Source of the DNA: Sphingomonas sp. IC-56
GTDB taxonomy: Bacteria > Pseudomonadota > Alphaproteobacteria > Sphingomonadales > Sphingomonadaceae
Assembly: GCF_021043375.1 (NCBI RefSeq)
Contig: NZ_JAJNDV010000002.1
Span: 124,001-188,000, forward strand
Direction of reading: 5' to 3'
DNA length: 64,000 nt
Positions 18,055-26,624 of this stretch are shown in pieces. Made by a program: the position numbers and the translations under genes. Numbering within the stretch: position 1 is the first letter of the stretch; each line of letters begins with the position of its first letter. The notes below the pieces were generated by a model, which saw only the letters and a program-made list of their open reading frames with translations, made no database searches and had not been told where the DNA came from.

Positions 18055-19176
18055 ATGGTGAACTTACTGCGCTGGCGCGCGCTTCCCGCCATTTGGAAGA
18101 ACGAGGCTCCCCGCGGCCCCTGGGGCAATGGCGGCGGCAGCGGCAATGGCGGCTCCGGAAATGGCAGCGGCAACGGTGGCGGCAACGGCCCGCGCAATCC
18201 CTGGTCCGTCCCGCCCGAGGGACGCCGGCCCAAGCCCGGCGGCAACTCGCTGGAGGATTTGCTCAAGCGTGCGCGCGGCGGCGGCGGCAGGAATCTGCCC
18301 GGCATGCCGACCGGAAGCCGGTTGTGGCTGATGGTGATCGGCGCGCTGCTGGCCATCTGGGTACTGTACACCAGCATCCATCCGATCGGACCGCGTGAGC
18401 GCGGCGTGGTGACGTCGCTCGGCAGCTATGCCGGCACGCTGACCCCTGGCGTACGGCTGACGCTGCCGGCGCCGTTGCAGATGGTCGAGACCGTCGACGT
18501 GGCCAACATCCGGACCGAGAATTTCCCGACCAGCGGCGAAAACCTGATGCTGACCGGTGATCAGAACATCGTCGACCTGGCCTATTCAGTGCGCTGGGAC
18601 ATTCGCAGCGCGTCGGATTACGTGTTCCAGATCGCCAAGCCGACCGACACGGTGCGCGCGACGGCGGAAAGCGCGATGCGCGCGGTGATTGCCACCACCA
18701 GCCTCAATGACGCGATCGGCGAAGGCCGTGCGCGGATCGAAGGTCAGGTGCAGGTGATGATCCAGCAGATCCTGGACGAATATAATTCGGGTATCCGCAT
18801 CCAGGGCGTGGCGATCCAGAAGGCTGCCGCTCCGCAGGCCGTGGACGAGGACTTCAAGCAAGTCACCGCCGCGCAGCAGGAAGCGCAGACCAACAAGAAC
18901 AACGCCAACGCCTATGCCCAGCAGATCATCGCAGCGGCACAGGGCGAAGCGGCCGAGTTCGACAAGATCTATGAACAATATAAGCTGGCGCCCGAAGTGA
19001 CGCGCCGGCGCATGTATTATGAGACCATGGAGCAGGTTCTGGCCCGTACCAACAAGACGATCGTGGAAGCGCCCGGCGTGACGCCGTACCTGCCGCTGCC
19101 CACCATGCGCGGCGGTGGCGGCAGCGCCCAGCAGGTCGCGCCCCAGGCCGAACCGCAGACGGGAGCCGCCAAGTGA
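18055..19176 (+). CDS. hflK: FtsH protease modulator HflK
   Basis: Inner-membrane SPFH/band 7 protein that forms a large complex with HflC around the FtsH protease and controls its access to membrane proteins. It has 373 residues. The N-terminal cytosolic tail is rich in Gly, Asn and Ser (23-47), one membrane helix lies at about 89-108, and the periplasmic SPFH domain follows (PIGPRERGVVTSLGSY and DLAYSVRWDI). The C-terminal part is an Ala/Gln-rich coiled coil (QQEAQTNKNNANAYAQQIIA). The Gly-rich tail is usual for HflK. Its stop overlaps the GTG start of hflC. Confidence 0.94.
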   Translation: MVNLLRWRALPAIWKNEAPRGPWGNGGGSGNGGSGNGSGNGGGNGPRNPWSVPPEGRRPKPGGNSLEDLLKRARGGGGRNLPGMPTGSRLWLMVIGALLAIWVLYTSIHPIGPRERGVVTSLGSYAGTLTPGVRLTLPAPLQMVETVDVANIRTENFPTSGENLMLTGDQNIVDLAYSVRWDIRSASDYVFQIAKPTDTVRATAESAMRAVIATTSLNDAIGEGRARIEGQVQVMIQQILDEYNSGIRIQGVAIQKAAAPQAVDEDFKQVTAAQQEAQTNKNNANAYAQQIIAAAQGEAAEFDKIYEQYKLAPEVTRRRMYYETMEQVLARTNKTIVEAPGVTPYLPLPTMRGGGGSAQQVAPQAEPQTGAAK

Positions 19177-20030
19177 ACCGGGCCTGGATGCGCAATCCGA
19201 TCGCGCTGGCGATCCTGGCGCTCGCCGTCTTGTTCCTGGTGCTGAGCACGGTCGCGATCGTGCCGGAAACCAAGCAGGTCGTCGTGCTGCGCCTGGAACA
19301 GCCGCTGCGCACCATCAACGCGTACAAGAGCGGCGAGCAATATGGCCGCACCCAGGCCGGGCCGTTCTTCCGCATCCCGTTCGTGGACCGGGTGGTGTGG
19401 GTCGACAAGCGCGTGCTCGACGTGGAGCTGCCCAACGAACCGGTGCTCTCGACCGATCAGCTGCGGCTTGAAATCGACGCCTATGCCCGCTTCCGCGTCG
19501 TCGACCCGCTGCGCATGGTCGTGACGGTGGGCAACGAGGACCGCGTGCGCGAACAGCTTCAGCCGCTGCTGCGCTCGTCGCTGCGCAACGAACTGGGCAC
19601 GCGCCGTTCGGAAACGCTGCTCAGCCCGGAGCGCGGCGAAGTCATGGACAATATCCAGGCCTCGCTACAGCGCCTGGCCAGCCAGTATGGCGTCCAGATC
19701 GTCGACGTGCGCATCAAGCAGACCGAGTTGCCCGACGGCTCGCCGCTCAACAGCGCACTGGAACGCATGGCAACCTCGCGCCGGCAGGAAGCCGCGACGA
19801 TCAAGGCACAGGGCCTGAAGGAAGCGCAGATCATCCGCGCCACCGCCGGGGCCCAGGCCGCGCAAGTCTATGCCCAGGCGTTCAACAAGGACCCTGCCTT
19901 CTACGACTTCTACCGCGCCATGCAGTCCTATCGGAATACGTTCCTGGCGCAGGGCGAGGGCAAGGGTGACACCCAGATCATCTTGTCCCCGCAGAACAGC
20001 TACCTACGTGAGTTCATGGGGCAACGATGA
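19173..20030 (+). CDS. hflC: FtsH protease modulator HflC
   Basis: Partner of HflK in the inner membrane. The protein has 285 residues, with one membrane helix near the N-terminus (about 9-30) and an SPFH domain (VVLRLEQPLRTINAY and GPFFRIPFVDRVVWVDKR). The family-typical C-terminal part is ATSRRQEAATIKAQGLKEAQIIRA, followed by YRAMQSYRNTF. The GTG start overlaps the hflK stop by 4 bases. The DegP-like protease gene follows after 94 bases, giving an envelope quality-control cluster. Confidence 0.94.
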   Translation: MNRAWMRNPIALAILALAVLFLVLSTVAIVPETKQVVVLRLEQPLRTINAYKSGEQYGRTQAGPFFRIPFVDRVVWVDKRVLDVELPNEPVLSTDQLRLEIDAYARFRVVDPLRMVVTVGNEDRVREQLQPLLRSSLRNELGTRRSETLLSPERGEVMDNIQASLQRLASQYGVQIVDVRIKQTELPDGSPLNSALERMATSRRQEAATIKAQGLKEAQIIRATAGAQAAQVYAQAFNKDPAFYDFYRAMQSYRNTFLAQGEGKGDTQIILSPQNSYLREFMGQR

Positions 20031-20108
20031 GCCTGTCCGTTCGTTCACATTCAAACGCCGTTCAGCATTGCGGCGCGAGAGTCTGTCCGGAACGCTTTTT
20101 CATCCTTT

Positions 20109-20115
20109 GAGAGGA
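20109..20115 (+). promoter_or_regulatory. Ribosome binding site fixing the GTG start of the DegP-like protease
   Basis: GAGAGGA lies 9 bases upstream of a GTG at 20125 that begins a signal peptide. The same frame stays open back into hflC, so this site is what defines the start. Confidence 0.75.
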
Positions 20116-20124
20116 TTACCGCAC

Positions 20125-21645
20125 GTGCGTTACGCATACGCTATTACCACTGCCCTTGCGCTGAGCGGCGCCGCCGCCGTCCTGACTCTCGAGCACCCAG
20201 CCGGCGCGCAAACGGCGCAGAACGAGCCCGGGGCAATCCAGGCTTCCGCGCCGCGCGGTGGCGCACCGATGAGCTTTGCCGACATGGTCGCGCGGCTTCA
20301 GCCGGCAGTGGTCAACATCTCGACCACGCAACGCATCACCGTGCAGCAGCAGAACCCGTTCCAGGGCACGCCGTTCGAGCAGTTCTTCGGCAGCCCGCGC
20401 AGCGGTGGGGGCGCGCGCACCCAGGAAGCACAGTCGCTGGGTTCAGGCTTCCTGATCTCCGCCGATGGCTACATCGTCACCAACAACCACGTCGTCTCGG
20501 CCGGTACCCAGGGCGCCACGGTCGAATCGATCACGGTGACGCTGGCCGACCGCCGCGAATTCACCGCCAAGCTGGTGGGCCGCGATCCGGCTTCGGATCT
20601 CGCGGTGCTGAAGATCCAGGGCGCGACCTTCCCGTTCGTGCACTTCGGTGACTCGCGCCAGACGCGCGTGGGTGACTGGGTGGTCGCGATCGGCAATCCG
20701 TTCGGCCTTTCGGGCACCGTGTCGGCCGGCATCGTCTCGGCGGTGAACCGCGTCGGCCAGGGCCCCTATGACCGCTTCATTCAGACCGATGCCTCGATCA
20801 ACCGGGGCAATTCGGGCGGCCCGATGTTCGACCTTCAGGGCAATGTGATCGGCATCAACTCGCAGATCCTGTCGCCCACCGGCGGCAATGTCGGCATCGG
20901 CTTCGCGATCCCTGCTGAGCAGGCAAAGCCGATCGTCGATACGCTGATGCGCGGCGAAACCGTCACGCGCGGCTATTTGGGCATCCAGATCCAGCCGGTG
21001 ACCGACGACATCGCCGGCGCGCTGGGCACCAACAAGGGCAAGGGCGAGATCGTCGGCCGCGTCGAGCCGGGCCAGCCCGGTGAGCGCGCAGGCCTGCGCC
21101 CGGGCGACATCGTCACCGCGATTAACGGGCAGGAGATCACGCCCGAGCAGACGCTGACCTATATCATCGCTCGGCAGAAGCCCGGCACGCGCGTTACGCT
21201 GGACGTCCTGCGCGATGGCCGGCGCCAGCAGCTGACCGCAACGGTCGGGACGCGTCCGTCGGACGAGGAAATGGCCGCCATTTCCGGCCGCGGCTTCGAT
21301 CCGGACGCGGAGGAAGGTGCGCCGACCGCCCCTGACTCCGCCGCCGCGCCGCTGGGCCTCGCAGTCCAGCCGCTGACGCCGCAGATCGCGCGGTCGCTGG
21401 GCGTCGATCAGGGCACCCGCGGTGTCGTGGTGCTGGGTGTCGATCCCAACAGCGACGCGGCCACCAAGGGGCTGCGTCGTGGCACCGTGATCACCCGCGT
21501 GAATTCCACGCCGGTGGCATCGGCCGCCGACATCACGCGCGCGGTGCAGGCTGCACGCAGCGCAGGCCGCAGCCAGGTGCTGCTCTACGTCAATGTGCGC
21601 GGCAATTCGGCGTTCGTCGGGGTCAATATCGACCCGCGCCGCTGA
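20125..21645 (+). CDS. degP: DegP/DegQ-type periplasmic serine protease
   Basis: A 506-residue HtrA protease that degrades or refolds damaged envelope proteins. A Sec signal peptide (1-29, ending AGAQ) is followed by a trypsin-like domain with the full triad: His122 (TNNHVVS), Asp158 (ASDLAVLKI) and Ser230 (GNSGGPMFD). Two PDZ domains follow, at about 290-380 and 415-505 (RGYLGIQIQPV and TRGVVVLGVDPNS). The GTG start is supported by GAGAGGA. It is downstream of hflKC, so membrane and periplasmic quality control are encoded together. No sigma-E or sigma-32 type promoter is obvious in the 94-base gap. Confidence 0.93.
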   Translation: MRYAYAITTALALSGAAAVLTLEHPAGAQTAQNEPGAIQASAPRGGAPMSFADMVARLQPAVVNISTTQRITVQQQNPFQGTPFEQFFGSPRSGGGARTQEAQSLGSGFLISADGYIVTNNHVVSAGTQGATVESITVTLADRREFTAKLVGRDPASDLAVLKIQGATFPFVHFGDSRQTRVGDWVVAIGNPFGLSGTVSAGIVSAVNRVGQGPYDRFIQTDASINRGNSGGPMFDLQGNVIGINSQILSPTGGNVGIGFAIPAEQAKPIVDTLMRGETVTRGYLGIQIQPVTDDIAGALGTNKGKGEIVGRVEPGQPGERAGLRPGDIVTAINGQEITPEQTLTYIIARQKPGTRVTLDVLRDGRRQQLTATVGTRPSDEEMAAISGRGFDPDAEEGAPTAPDSAAAPLGLAVQPLTPQIARSLGVDQGTRGVVVLGVDPNSDAATKGLRRGTVITRVNSTPVASAADITRAVQAARSAGRSQVLLYVNVRGNSAFVGVNIDPRR

Positions 21646-21719
21646 TCCATTGCGCGGCGGCGGCTGGTAACCCGGCCGCCGCCTGCGCTATTCCTCCGTC
21701 ATCCTGCTAGAGGGTGGCA

Positions 21720-23318
21720 ATGACCGACATCTTTATCGGCGCGAGCACCCAGGGTGCGCGCCAATCGCTTCTTCTCCACCGCGCCAACCGCCACGGCCTG
21801 ATCGCGGGCGCGACCGGCACCGGCAAAACGGTGACGCTGCAAAGCCTGGCCGAGGGCTTCTCCGCCGCGGGCGTTCCGGTGTTCGTCTCGGACGTGAAGG
21901 GCGACCTTGCTGGGCTCGGCATGTCCGGCTCCCCCACTGCCAAGTCCCACACCGTCTTTGCGCAGCGCGCGCAGGCGATCGGCGACACCGCGTGGCGCTA
22001 TGGCGCCGTGCCAGTGCAATATTGGGACCTGTTCGGCGAACAGGGCCATCCGGTGCGCACCACCGTGTCGGAGATGGGGCCGCTGTTGCTCCCGCGGCTG
22101 ATGGGGCTGAACGAGACGCAGGAAGGCGTGCTCACCGTCGCCTTCCATGTCGCCGACCAGGAGGGGCTGCTGCTCCTCGACCTCGACGATCTTCAGGCGA
22201 TGCTGGCGCACTGCGCCGAACGCTCGGGCGAGTTGAGCACGCAGTTCGGCAATGTCGGCAAGGCGAGCGTTGGCGCGATCCAGCGCCAGCTGCTGCAATT
22301 GCGCACCCAGGGCGGCGACAAGTTCTTCGGCGAGCCCGCGCTCGACATATCCGAGCTGCTGCGCACCGATGCGGATGGCCGCGGGGTGGTCAACATCCTC
22401 GCCGCCGACAAGCTGATGGCGTCGCCGCGGCTGTATGCCAGCTTCCTGCTATGGCTGCTGTCCGAGCTTTTCGAGACGCTGCCGGAGATCGGCGATCCCG
22501 AGAAGCCGAGCCTGGTGTTCTTCTTCGACGAAGCGCACCTGCTGTTCGACGACGCGCCCAAGGCGCTGCTCGACAAGATCGAACAGGTCGTGCGGCTGAT
22601 CCGATCGAAGGGCGTCGGCGTGTATTTCGTGACGCAGAACCCGCTCGACATTCCCGAGGACGTGGCCGGACAGCTGGGCAACCGCATCCAGCACGCGCTG
22701 CGCGCCTTCACGCCCAAGGACGCAAAGGCGGTGCGCGCCGCGGCGGAGACGTTTCGCCCCAACCCGAACCTCGATGTCGCCGCGGCGATCACCGAGCTGA
22801 AAGTCGGCGAAGCTTTGGTGTCGCTGCTCCAGGCCGATGGGTCGCCGGCACCCGTGGAGCGTACGCTGGTGCGCGTGCCCGGCTCTCGGGTCGGGCCGGT
22901 CACGCCCGAGGAACGCCGCGTGCTGATCGACACCGACGCCGTGGGCGACCGGTACGACGTGGCGATCGACCGCGAGTCTGCCGAGGAGGTGCTGAAGGCC
23001 AAGGCCGACGAAGCGGCCGCCGCCGCGCGCGAAGCGGAGACGCACGAAGAGACGCTCAAGACTCAGGCGCGCATCGACAAGGAGAATGCGCGCATCGCCA
23101 AGGAGACCGAGCGCACCCGCATCGCCACGCAGCGCGCGCAGGCGACTTCGCCCTGGGGGCAGATGGCGAATTCGTCCGGGCGTGCCGCCGCGTCGTCGCT
23201 GGGGCGCCAGGTCGCCAACGAGCTTGGCCGCGAGGTGCTGGGCGGACGCGGGCGGCGTTCGCAATCGCTCGGCGCCCGGCTGGTACGCGGGGTGCTGGGC
23301 GGGCTGTTCAGGGGCTGA
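21720..23318 (+). CDS. HerA-like helicase/ATPase, DUF853 family
   Basis: A 532-residue P-loop ATPase of the HerA/FtsK superfamily. Walker A is GATGTGKT (30-37), SDVKGDLAGLG follows, Walker B is VFFFDEAHLLFDD, and a motif at GVGVYFVTQNPLDIPEDV precedes arginine-rich segments. The C-terminal 110 residues are a charged Ala/Glu/Arg coiled coil. The family (YjgR in E. coli) is common but its task is not known; HerA relatives translocate DNA. I chose ATG 21720, 6 bases after AGAGGG; GTG 21714 is possible but too close to that site. Confidence 0.88.
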   Translation: MTDIFIGASTQGARQSLLLHRANRHGLIAGATGTGKTVTLQSLAEGFSAAGVPVFVSDVKGDLAGLGMSGSPTAKSHTVFAQRAQAIGDTAWRYGAVPVQYWDLFGEQGHPVRTTVSEMGPLLLPRLMGLNETQEGVLTVAFHVADQEGLLLLDLDDLQAMLAHCAERSGELSTQFGNVGKASVGAIQRQLLQLRTQGGDKFFGEPALDISELLRTDADGRGVVNILAADKLMASPRLYASFLLWLLSELFETLPEIGDPEKPSLVFFFDEAHLLFDDAPKALLDKIEQVVRLIRSKGVGVYFVTQNPLDIPEDVAGQLGNRIQHALRAFTPKDAKAVRAAAETFRPNPNLDVAAAITELKVGEALVSLLQADGSPAPVERTLVRVPGSRVGPVTPEERRVLIDTDAVGDRYDVAIDRESAEEVLKAKADEAAAAAREAETHEETLKTQARIDKENARIAKETERTRIATQRAQATSPWGQMANSSGRAAASSLGRQVANELGREVLGGRGRRSQSLGARLVRGVLGGLFRG

Positions 23319-23346
23319 GAAGCGGGGCATAACCGCACTTGATTTG

Positions 23347-23354
23347 GCGGGGAG
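23347..23354 (+). promoter_or_regulatory. Ribosome binding site deciding a TTG start of the OPT transporter
   Basis: GGCGGGGAG-type purine-rich sequence lies 8 bases before a TTG at 23363. The ATG at 23356 is in a different frame, so the transporter probably starts at TTG. Confidence 0.65.
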
Positions 23355-23362
23355 CATGAGAT

Positions 23363-25315
23363 TTGGCGACGGTATCCGGGGCGCGTGCGCCGCTTGAACT
23401 CACGCTGCGCGGCGTGCTGCTGGGCGGGGCGATCACGCTGCTGTTCACGGCCGCCAATGTGTATCTTGGCCTCAAGATCGGGCTGACCTTCGCCACGTCG
23501 ATCCCCGCCGCGGTGATCTCGATGGCGATCCTGCGCTTCTTCCCCAATTCCACCATCTACGAGAACAACATCGTCCAGACCGTGGCGAGCGCGGCGGGGA
23601 CACTGGCAGCGATCATCTTCGTGTTGCCGGGCCTCGTGATGATCGGCTGGTGGACCGGCTTCCCCTATGTGACCACTGCCGCGATCACCATGACCGGCGG
23701 CATATTGGGCGTGATGTTCTCGGTGCCGCTGCGCCGCGCGCTGATCATGGACTCGCCCGAACTCCCCTATCCCGAAGGCCGCGCCGCCGCCGAAGTGCTC
23801 AAGGTCGGTGCCGCCAGTCGCGAGGGTGGCGAGGAAAGCGCCAAGGGGCTCAAGGTCATCCTGGTCAACGCGCTCGCCGCCGCCGGCTTCGGCGTGCTCA
23901 CCCGCATGCGCCTGGCCGCCGAAGAAGGGGCGGCCTTCTTCAAGGCGGGGACCGGCGCCACCGGGATCATCGGTGGGCTTCAGTTCGCGCTGATCGGTGC
24001 GGGTCACCTGATCGGCCTGACCGTCGGCCTCGCCATCCTGGCGGGCGTGGTGATCGGCTGGTGGATCGCGCTGCCGCTTCTCAGCGCAGGCATGCCCGGC
24101 ACGCCCGAGGAAGTCGCCAATGCGGTATTCCGCAGCGACGTGCGCTTCCTGGGCGCAGGCACGATCGGCGTCGCCGCGATCTGGACGCTGCTCAAGATCA
24201 TCGGCCCGGTGATCGGCGGCATCCGCTCCTCGCTCGCCGCGTCGCGTGCCGCGCGCGGCGGCGCAGCGGTCGCAGTCACCGAGCGCGACCTGCCGATCGG
24301 CTTGATCGCGCTGGTGAGCGTCGCCGTGCTGGTGCCGATCGCCTGGCTGCTCTGGGACGTGCTTGCCGGGGGACCGCTCGCCGGGTCGGCGGTGCCGCTG
24401 ATCGCGGGATCGCTGCTGTTCGTGCTGGTGTTCGGCCTCGTGATCGCATCGGTGTGCGGATACATGGCCGGCCTGATCGGCGCGTCGAACAGCCCGGTTT
24501 CGGGAATCGGCATCCTGTCGATCGTCGCATCCTCGCTGCTGCTGGTCGCCATGTTCGGGCGCGACATCGATCCGGGCACCACCCAGGCGCTGATCGCCTA
24601 TGCGCTGATCGTCACCGGCATCGTGTTCGGCGTCGCCACCATTTCCAACGACAACCTCCAGGACCTCAAGACCGGCCAGCTGATCGGCGCGACGCCGTGG
24701 AAGCAGCAGGTCGCGCTGGTGCTGGGCGTGGTGTTCGGCAGCCTGGTGATCCCGCCGGTCTTGAGCGTGCTCAACGCCTCGTTCGGCTTTGCCGGCGTCG
24801 CGGGTGCCAGCGCCGACGCGCTTCCCGCGCCACAGGCGGCGCTGATCTCCAGCCTGGCCAAGGGCGTGCTGGGCGGCGATCTGCGCTGGGACATGATCGG
24901 CATCGGCGCGCTGATCGGCGTGGGCGTGATCCTGGTCGACGAAGTGCTGGCGCGCAGCGGCACGCGCTTCCGCCTGCCCCCGCTCGCCGTGGGCCTGGGC
25001 ATCTACCTGCCGATGGGCATCACGCTGACGGTGGTGCTGGGATCGGTCATCGGCTGGTTCTACGACCGCGCCGCCGACCGCGCGCGCGATCCCGAATTCG
25101 TCAAGCGCATGGGCGTGCTGATGGCGACCGGCATGATCGTCGGCGACAGCCTGTTCGGCGTCCTCTACGCAGCCATCGTGTACCAGACGGGCAGCGACGC
25201 GCCGCTGGCGGTGGCCGGCCCGGACTTTGCGTCCTACGCGCTGGCAGGCGGCACGCTGGCCTTCCTCGCCATCACCGCGCTGCTCTACGCCTATACCCGC
25301 CGCAAGGCGCGGTAA
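23363..25315 (+). CDS. OPT family oligopeptide transporter
   Basis: A 650-residue inner-membrane protein with about 15 hydrophobic helices, of the OPT superfamily (proton-coupled uptake of peptides or metal chelates). Family features include LFTAANVYLGLKIGLTFATSIPAAVISM near the N-terminus, FPNSTIYENNIVQTVASAAG, PYPEGRAAAEVLKVG, and GASNSPVSGIGI in the second half. Bacterial members mostly have unproven substrates. It is 44 bases downstream of the HerA-like gene. The TTG start is inferred from the ribosome binding site at 23347-23354. Confidence 0.9.
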   Translation: MATVSGARAPLELTLRGVLLGGAITLLFTAANVYLGLKIGLTFATSIPAAVISMAILRFFPNSTIYENNIVQTVASAAGTLAAIIFVLPGLVMIGWWTGFPYVTTAAITMTGGILGVMFSVPLRRALIMDSPELPYPEGRAAAEVLKVGAASREGGEESAKGLKVILVNALAAAGFGVLTRMRLAAEEGAAFFKAGTGATGIIGGLQFALIGAGHLIGLTVGLAILAGVVIGWWIALPLLSAGMPGTPEEVANAVFRSDVRFLGAGTIGVAAIWTLLKIIGPVIGGIRSSLAASRAARGGAAVAVTERDLPIGLIALVSVAVLVPIAWLLWDVLAGGPLAGSAVPLIAGSLLFVLVFGLVIASVCGYMAGLIGASNSPVSGIGILSIVASSLLLVAMFGRDIDPGTTQALIAYALIVTGIVFGVATISNDNLQDLKTGQLIGATPWKQQVALVLGVVFGSLVIPPVLSVLNASFGFAGVAGASADALPAPQAALISSLAKGVLGGDLRWDMIGIGALIGVGVILVDEVLARSGTRFRLPPLAVGLGIYLPMGITLTVVLGSVIGWFYDRAADRARDPEFVKRMGVLMATGMIVGDSLFGVLYAAIVYQTGSDAPLAVAGPDFASYALAGGTLAFLAITALLYAYTRRKAR

Positions 25316-25326
25316 GCATTCCGCCC

Positions 25327-25350
25327 CGCCCAGCCTTAAGAAGCTGGGCG
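25327..25350. terminator. Hairpin between convergent OPT transporter and small secreted protein genes
   Basis: The arms CGCCCAGC and GCTGGGCG are perfect over 8 bp, with loop CTTAAGAA. There is no T tract on either side, so intrinsic termination is uncertain. The position between convergent stops supports a transcript-end role. Confidence 0.5.
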
Positions 25351-25364
25351 CGGCGATCCGCGGA

Positions 25365-25799
25365 TCATGCCGGCCCGTGGAGCCGGTCGACCTCGGCGCG
25401 CAGCACCGGCTGGTCCGCACGCGCCGCATCGGCCAGATGCACGCCGGTGTCGGGCAGGCGCGCGGCGACCTCCTGATCAATGGCGGTGCGGTTGCACCAG
25501 CCCGGCCGGCTGCCGTTCAGCACCGGCTTGGTGACGAAGCTGCGCGAAGCCGAACCCGCCGAAGCCGTCGTCGCGACTCGGTCCACCGAGAGGCGGGCGG
25601 TCCAGGCGCAGCGCAGCGTGCCGGCACGTCCCGGCGGCGCCACCGCGCCGACCTGCTTGTGCTCGACGACGATCGAGCCGCCATAGCGCGCATCGACGCG
25701 GCCCGAGGGGTGGTCGATAACCACGGAATGCGTGGCGGGGGCGACGGGCTCGGCGGCGAACAGGCCCAGGCCCAGCGCCAAAGTTGCAATTGCTGTCAT
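25365..25799 (-). CDS. Secreted hypothetical protein
   Basis: About 144 residues with a clear signal peptide (MTAIATLALGLGLFAAEPVAP). I do not recognise the mature part. It contains two Cys residues (LRCAWTARL and GWCNRTAI) that could form one disulfide, and a run of beta-prone sequence (THSVVIDHPSGRVDARYGGSIVVEH). The ATG at 25799 has AGGA about 6 bases upstream, better than the next in-frame start at 25817. It is convergent with the OPT gene and shares no operon with an annotated function. Confidence 0.65.
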   Translation of the reverse strand: MTAIATLALGLGLFAAEPVAPATHSVVIDHPSGRVDARYGGSIVVEHKQVGAVAPPGRAGTLRCAWTARLSVDRVATTASAGSASRSFVTKPVLNGSRPGWCNRTAIDQEVAARLPDTGVHLADAARADQPVLRAEVDRLHGPA

Positions 25800-25873
25800 G
25801 ATAGTTCCTGCGGACATGGCTCCCGTGTCACGGCGTGCGGCCGCGCCGGGAGCGTTGTGTCAAAAGATGGGGG

Positions 25874-26047
25874 TTATGCCGGCTGGATCTGCGGCATGCG
25901 TGCGTGCAGCCGGTCCTTGATGCGCAGCCGCAGCTTCTTGAGCCGCAGCAGCTTGAAGCCATCGGGCATACGCTGCTTCAGCTCGCGGCGAATCTGCTCG
26001 TCGAGCTGCCCGTGCAGGCGGATCAGGTTGTAGGTAAAAGGGTTCAC
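25874..26047 (-). CDS. DUF465 family small protein
   Basis: A 57-residue protein, short and very basic, read from a GTG start: it begins VNPFTYNLIRLHGQLDEQIRR, then LKQRMPDGFKLLRLKKLRL, and ends RMPQIQPA. The helical hairpin with a KLLRLKKLRLRIKDRLH core is the DUF465/YdcH pattern, which in alphaproteobacteria is a common orphan gene of unknown function. A GGAGAGG ribosome binding site precedes the GTG by 4 to 5 bases. The start is reliable because similarity covers the entire frame. Confidence 0.8.
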   Translation of the reverse strand: MNPFTYNLIRLHGQLDEQIRRELKQRMPDGFKLLRLKKLRLRIKDRLHARMPQIQPA

Positions 26048-26239
26048 TGCCTCTCTCCAATCGAAATTGAATCGATCGGGTCAGCGATGAAGACACTGGC
26101 AAAGCATAGGCCTGCATCGAGCTAACCCGATGCGGTCCGACATCACGTTCGTCCAAAGACGAGCGCCAGAGGGGCCCGGCCCGCACCAACAAGCTATGGG
26201 GAGCGGCCCGCGATTGCAAGTGCGGGCGAGCGCCGGGGC

Positions 26240-26345
26240 GAGCGAAACGCGGTTAAGGGCGGAACGATGGTAGCATCATTGCAAGGGAGGGTGCGCGCTG
26301 AAGCGAACGAAACGCGGTCTCCGGCCGGAGCAGTGGTAGCATCAC
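26240..26345. repeat. Imperfect direct repeat, about 42 bases, two copies
   Basis: Copy A (about 26240-26281) and copy B (about 26304-26345) share CGAAACGCGGT and TGGTAGCATCA at matching offsets, with a 64-base period. The middle parts differ (TAAGGGCGGAACGA against CTCCGGCCGGAGCA). The role is unknown. Confidence 0.6.
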
Positions 26346-26347
26346 GT

Positions 26348-26447
26348 GTTCCCCGGCGAAGGCCGGGGCCCAGCTGCAATGAAGCTTGAGACGGCAGCCC
26401 GCCGTCGCCACGGCATGGCAGCTGGGCCCCGGCCTTCGCCGGGGAAC
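26348..26447. repeat. 30-bp perfect inverted repeat with 40-base spacer
   Basis: The left arm (26348-26377) begins GTTCCCCGGCGAAGGCCGGG and ends CCCAGCTGC. The right arm (26418-26447) is its exact reverse complement. A single strand could form a long hairpin. A shorter related palindrome (GTTCCC..GGGGAAC) occurs at 50852-50875. Confidence 0.85.
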
Positions 26448-26500
26448 AGCCGCGGGTGCCGGTTCGGCTACAGGAAACGGCGTTCGGTGCTAACTTTTGC

Positions 26501-26584
26501 GTCATCCCGGCCTTGAGCCGGGATCCCGCTTCTTCTTCTGCCCGCCAGCAGAAGCGGGACCCCGGCTCAAGGCCGGGGTGACCA
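26501..26584. repeat. Dispersed palindromic repeat, copy 3 (paired arms)
   Basis: GTCATCCCGGCCTTGAGCCG continues GGATCCCGCTTCTTCTTCTG. After 12 bases comes GAAGCGGGACCCCGGCTCAA and then GGCCGGGGTGAC in the opposite sense. The first 40 bases are identical to copy 5 at 50741. Confidence 0.85.
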
Positions 26585-26624
26585 GGGAGGTATGCCTAGG
26601 TTGCTCCCTCGGTGCCGCCCACCC

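Larger units (their letters stand above)
26048..26624. other. 577-base gap rich in repeats, no gene seen
   Basis: I see no coding frame with protein-like composition here. The gap contains an imperfect direct repeat (26240-26345), a long perfect inverted repeat (26348-26447) and copy 3 of the dispersed palindrome (26501-26584). The first 150 bases probably hold the promoter of the DUF465 gene. Confidence 0.7.

Noticed and set aside
18120..18200. Short tandem-like GGCGGC/GGCAAC repeats that could suggest a CRISPR or repeat element
   Set aside because: They encode the Gly/Asn/Ser-rich tail usual in HflK and are not separated by spacers.
23086..23397. Plus-strand frame starting inside the HerA-like gene and passing the ATG at 23356
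   Set aside because: It is out of frame with the OPT gene and covers only the end of the preceding coding region.
23063..25480. Open frame of about 800 codons on the minus strand across the HerA-like and OPT genes
   Set aside because: Composition is dominated by His, Arg, Asp, Gln and Ala repeats, as expected for the antisense of GC-rich membrane-protein codons. No domain is recognisable and the plus-strand genes have clear families.
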